Source: Anaerolineales bacterium (GTDB lineage Bacteria > Chloroflexota > Anaerolineae > Anaerolineales > Villigracilaceae). Taken from it: a stretch of 6,479 bases of DNA. Shown one piece after another: positions 5,228 to 6,479 of this stretch. The translations under genes and the position numbers were made by a program. The first letter of the stretch is position 1. The number at the start of each line of letters is the position of its first letter. Location: NCBI GenBank assembly GCA_025938055.1, contig JAICQC010000268.1:1-6479 (forward strand), in the 5' to 3' direction. The notes below the pieces were generated by a model. It worked only from the letters and a program-made list of their open reading frames with translations, ran no database searches and was not told the DNA's origin.

Positions 5228-6479
5228 ATGTCACTATCGCCAGAAAAAGATCAAACCAGAGCTTTACTTGAGCTTCTCTACAACGTCAGCCGCGAAGTGG
5301 CGACCGCGCTGGACCTGCGCACCGTCCTTCAGCGTGTACTCTATGAAGCTATGCAGAATGTCGGCGGTGAACGCTGCAGTATCGTTGTTCTGGATGATTC
5401 CGGCAAAGCCGTGGATGCAACCATTGTCTACGGCAAAGAGGTCCATGAGCATACGACACATCAACTCCGGGATACCGTCGAACGGGGACTCGCCGGCTGG
5501 GTCCTCCGAAATCACAAAGCGGCGCTCATTCTCGATACAAGCAAGGATGAACGCTGGTTGATGCGCCCTGACGATGCCCTGGATAGATCGGGCGTCAAAT
5601 CTGCCATTTGTGTTCCTCTGCTGACGCGAGAGAAACTTGTGGGAGTTCTCACCCTCGTCCACCCGGCGCCAAACGCTTTTTCAGAAGAACAACTTGATCT
5701 GATGCAAGCCATCGCAGACCAGGCGGGGATTGCCGTATTGAACGCGCGATTGTATACCGAGAGTCAGCGGCAGGCGCGCGTGATGACCGCCCTGGCAGAG
5801 GGCGCGGCAGCGATGAACGCCTCGCTCCGCATGGAAGATGTCTATCAGCGCATCCTGATTCAGACCATGCAGGCGCTTCAGGTGGAAACGGTCGCGCTGG
5901 GTATGGTGGATGGGGACCAGCTTATCTATCGTGCCGCGGCCGGGCAAAATGCAGGCAATCTCCTCGGGCGCAAGATCGCGCTGGGCGAAGGCATCGCCGG
6001 CAAACTAGCGCTTGAAGGGCACGGCGCGGTGGTGCCAGACGTCAGCCAGGATAAGAATTATGGCGAGGCAGATAAGTTCGGGGGCGTCGAAATGAGGGCA
6101 GTCGTTGTCGCACCGATTCAATCGCAGGGACGGGTGATGGGCGTAATCCAGGCGATCAATCCCATCGCGAAGTCGTTCGATCCTGATGCCCTACTGGTGA
6201 TGACCGGTATTGGCGGTCTGGCGGGCACAACGATTCAGAACGCGCAGTTGTTCGAACGCCTGCAAGCCGCACACCAGCGCTATCGTGAACTGTTCGAGGA
6301 CAGCATCGAACCCATGTTGATCACCGACTGGGATGGACACATCCTGGAAGCCAACCGTCAGGCGATCTTGCTCAGCGGCTACACCACTGAGAAATTGCAT
6401 GCACTGACCGTTGATCAGCTCCATGAGGTGAATTGGAACCGAACCGGAATTGGATTTGAAATACTTCGTGAAAACCGAA
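5228..6479 (+). CDS. GAF-GAF-PAS sensory signalling protein, 3' end outside window
   Basis: The frame is open from the ATG at 5228 to the right edge, giving 417 residues with no stop. Visible domains are a GAF domain (about 15-175, with ERCSIVVLDDSGK, GLAGWVLRNHKAALILD and AICVPLLTREKLVGVLTL); a second GAF domain (about 190-345, with VALGMVDGD, LGEGIAGKLALEG, AVVVAPIQSQGRVMGVIQAI); and the start of a PAS domain (about 350 on, YRELFEDSIEPMLITDWDG then ILEANRQAILLSGY). No membrane segment or signal peptide is seen, so a cytoplasmic sensor is likely. The missing part should carry the output, most often a histidine kinase in such proteins, but a GGDEF or PP2C phosphatase end is equally open. The GAF ligand is unknown; no Cys typical of phytochrome chromophore attachment stands out. 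The ribosome binding site is weak (AGG about 9 nt upstream). An in-frame TTG at 5219 is a less likely start. Confidence 0.85.
   Translation, partial: MSLSPEKDQTRALLELLYNVSREVATALDLRTVLQRVLYEAMQNVGGERCSIVVLDDSGKAVDATIVYGKEVHEHTTHQLRDTVERGLAGWVLRNHKAALILDTSKDERWLMRPDDALDRSGVKSAICVPLLTREKLVGVLTLVHPAPNAFSEEQLDLMQAIADQAGIAVLNARLYTESQRQARVMTALAEGAAAMNASLRMEDVYQRILIQTMQALQVETVALGMVDGDQLIYRAAAGQNAGNLLGRKIALGEGIAGKLALEGHGAVVPDVSQDKNYGEADKFGGVEMRAVVVAPIQSQGRVMGVIQAINPIAKSFDPDALLVMTGIGGLAGTTIQNAQLFERLQAAHQRYRELFEDSIEPMLITDWDGHILEANRQAILLSGYTTEKLHALTVDQLHEVNWNRTGIGFEILRENR

Noticed and set aside
5137..5229. Longer HAD start at 5229
   Set aside because: It would add 31 residues before motif I without family similarity, and it runs through the divergent promoter region.

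Overview
The window looks like ordinary chromosomal DNA of moderate to high GC content. It most likely comes from a Chloroflexota bacterium of the Anaerolineae type. That guess is inference, based on the look of the DnaE C-terminus (long Pro-rich linker plus a small terminal domain), the GAF-GAF-PAS sensor protein and the small membrane proteins. No marker in the window proves the taxon. I see no phage, IS, CRISPR, tRNA or rRNA feature.

Layout: (1) 1-1629, plus strand: the 3' part of dnaE, the replicative DNA polymerase III alpha subunit, cut by the left edge. (2) 1616-3179, minus strand: a two-gene operon of an enoyl-CoA hydratase (first gene) and an AAC(3)-family acyl/acetyltransferase (second gene, TTG start one base after the hydratase stop). 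The transferase gene ends tail-to-tail with dnaE in a 14-bp overlap, and a good intrinsic terminator for dnaE lies inside its 3' coding sequence. (3) 3180-3435: a 256-bp non-coding region dominated by nested inverted repeats (a folded, REP/MITE-like element), followed by an extended -10 promoter. (4) 3436-4397, plus strand: two small membrane-protein genes (DUF1304 family, then DUF998 family), 8 bp apart. (5) 4423-5136, minus strand: a HAD-superfamily phosphatase of the phosphoglycolate-phosphatase type. (6) 5137-5227: a compact AT-rich divergent promoter region with candidate -10 boxes on both strands and a dyad. (7) 5228 to the right edge, plus strand: a cytoplasmic signalling protein with GAF, GAF and the start of a PAS domain. 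It stays open to the window end, so its output domain is unseen.

The genes do not form one obvious pathway. dnaE belongs to replication. The hydratase/acyltransferase pair probably acts on CoA thioesters, but the substrate is unknown. The membrane pair has no known function. The phosphatase and the sensor protein share only a divergent promoter region. I found no convincing new multi-gene system. The most unusual items are the terminator embedded in an antisense gene, the multi-hairpin intergenic element, and a cysteine cluster in the AAC(3)-like protein.
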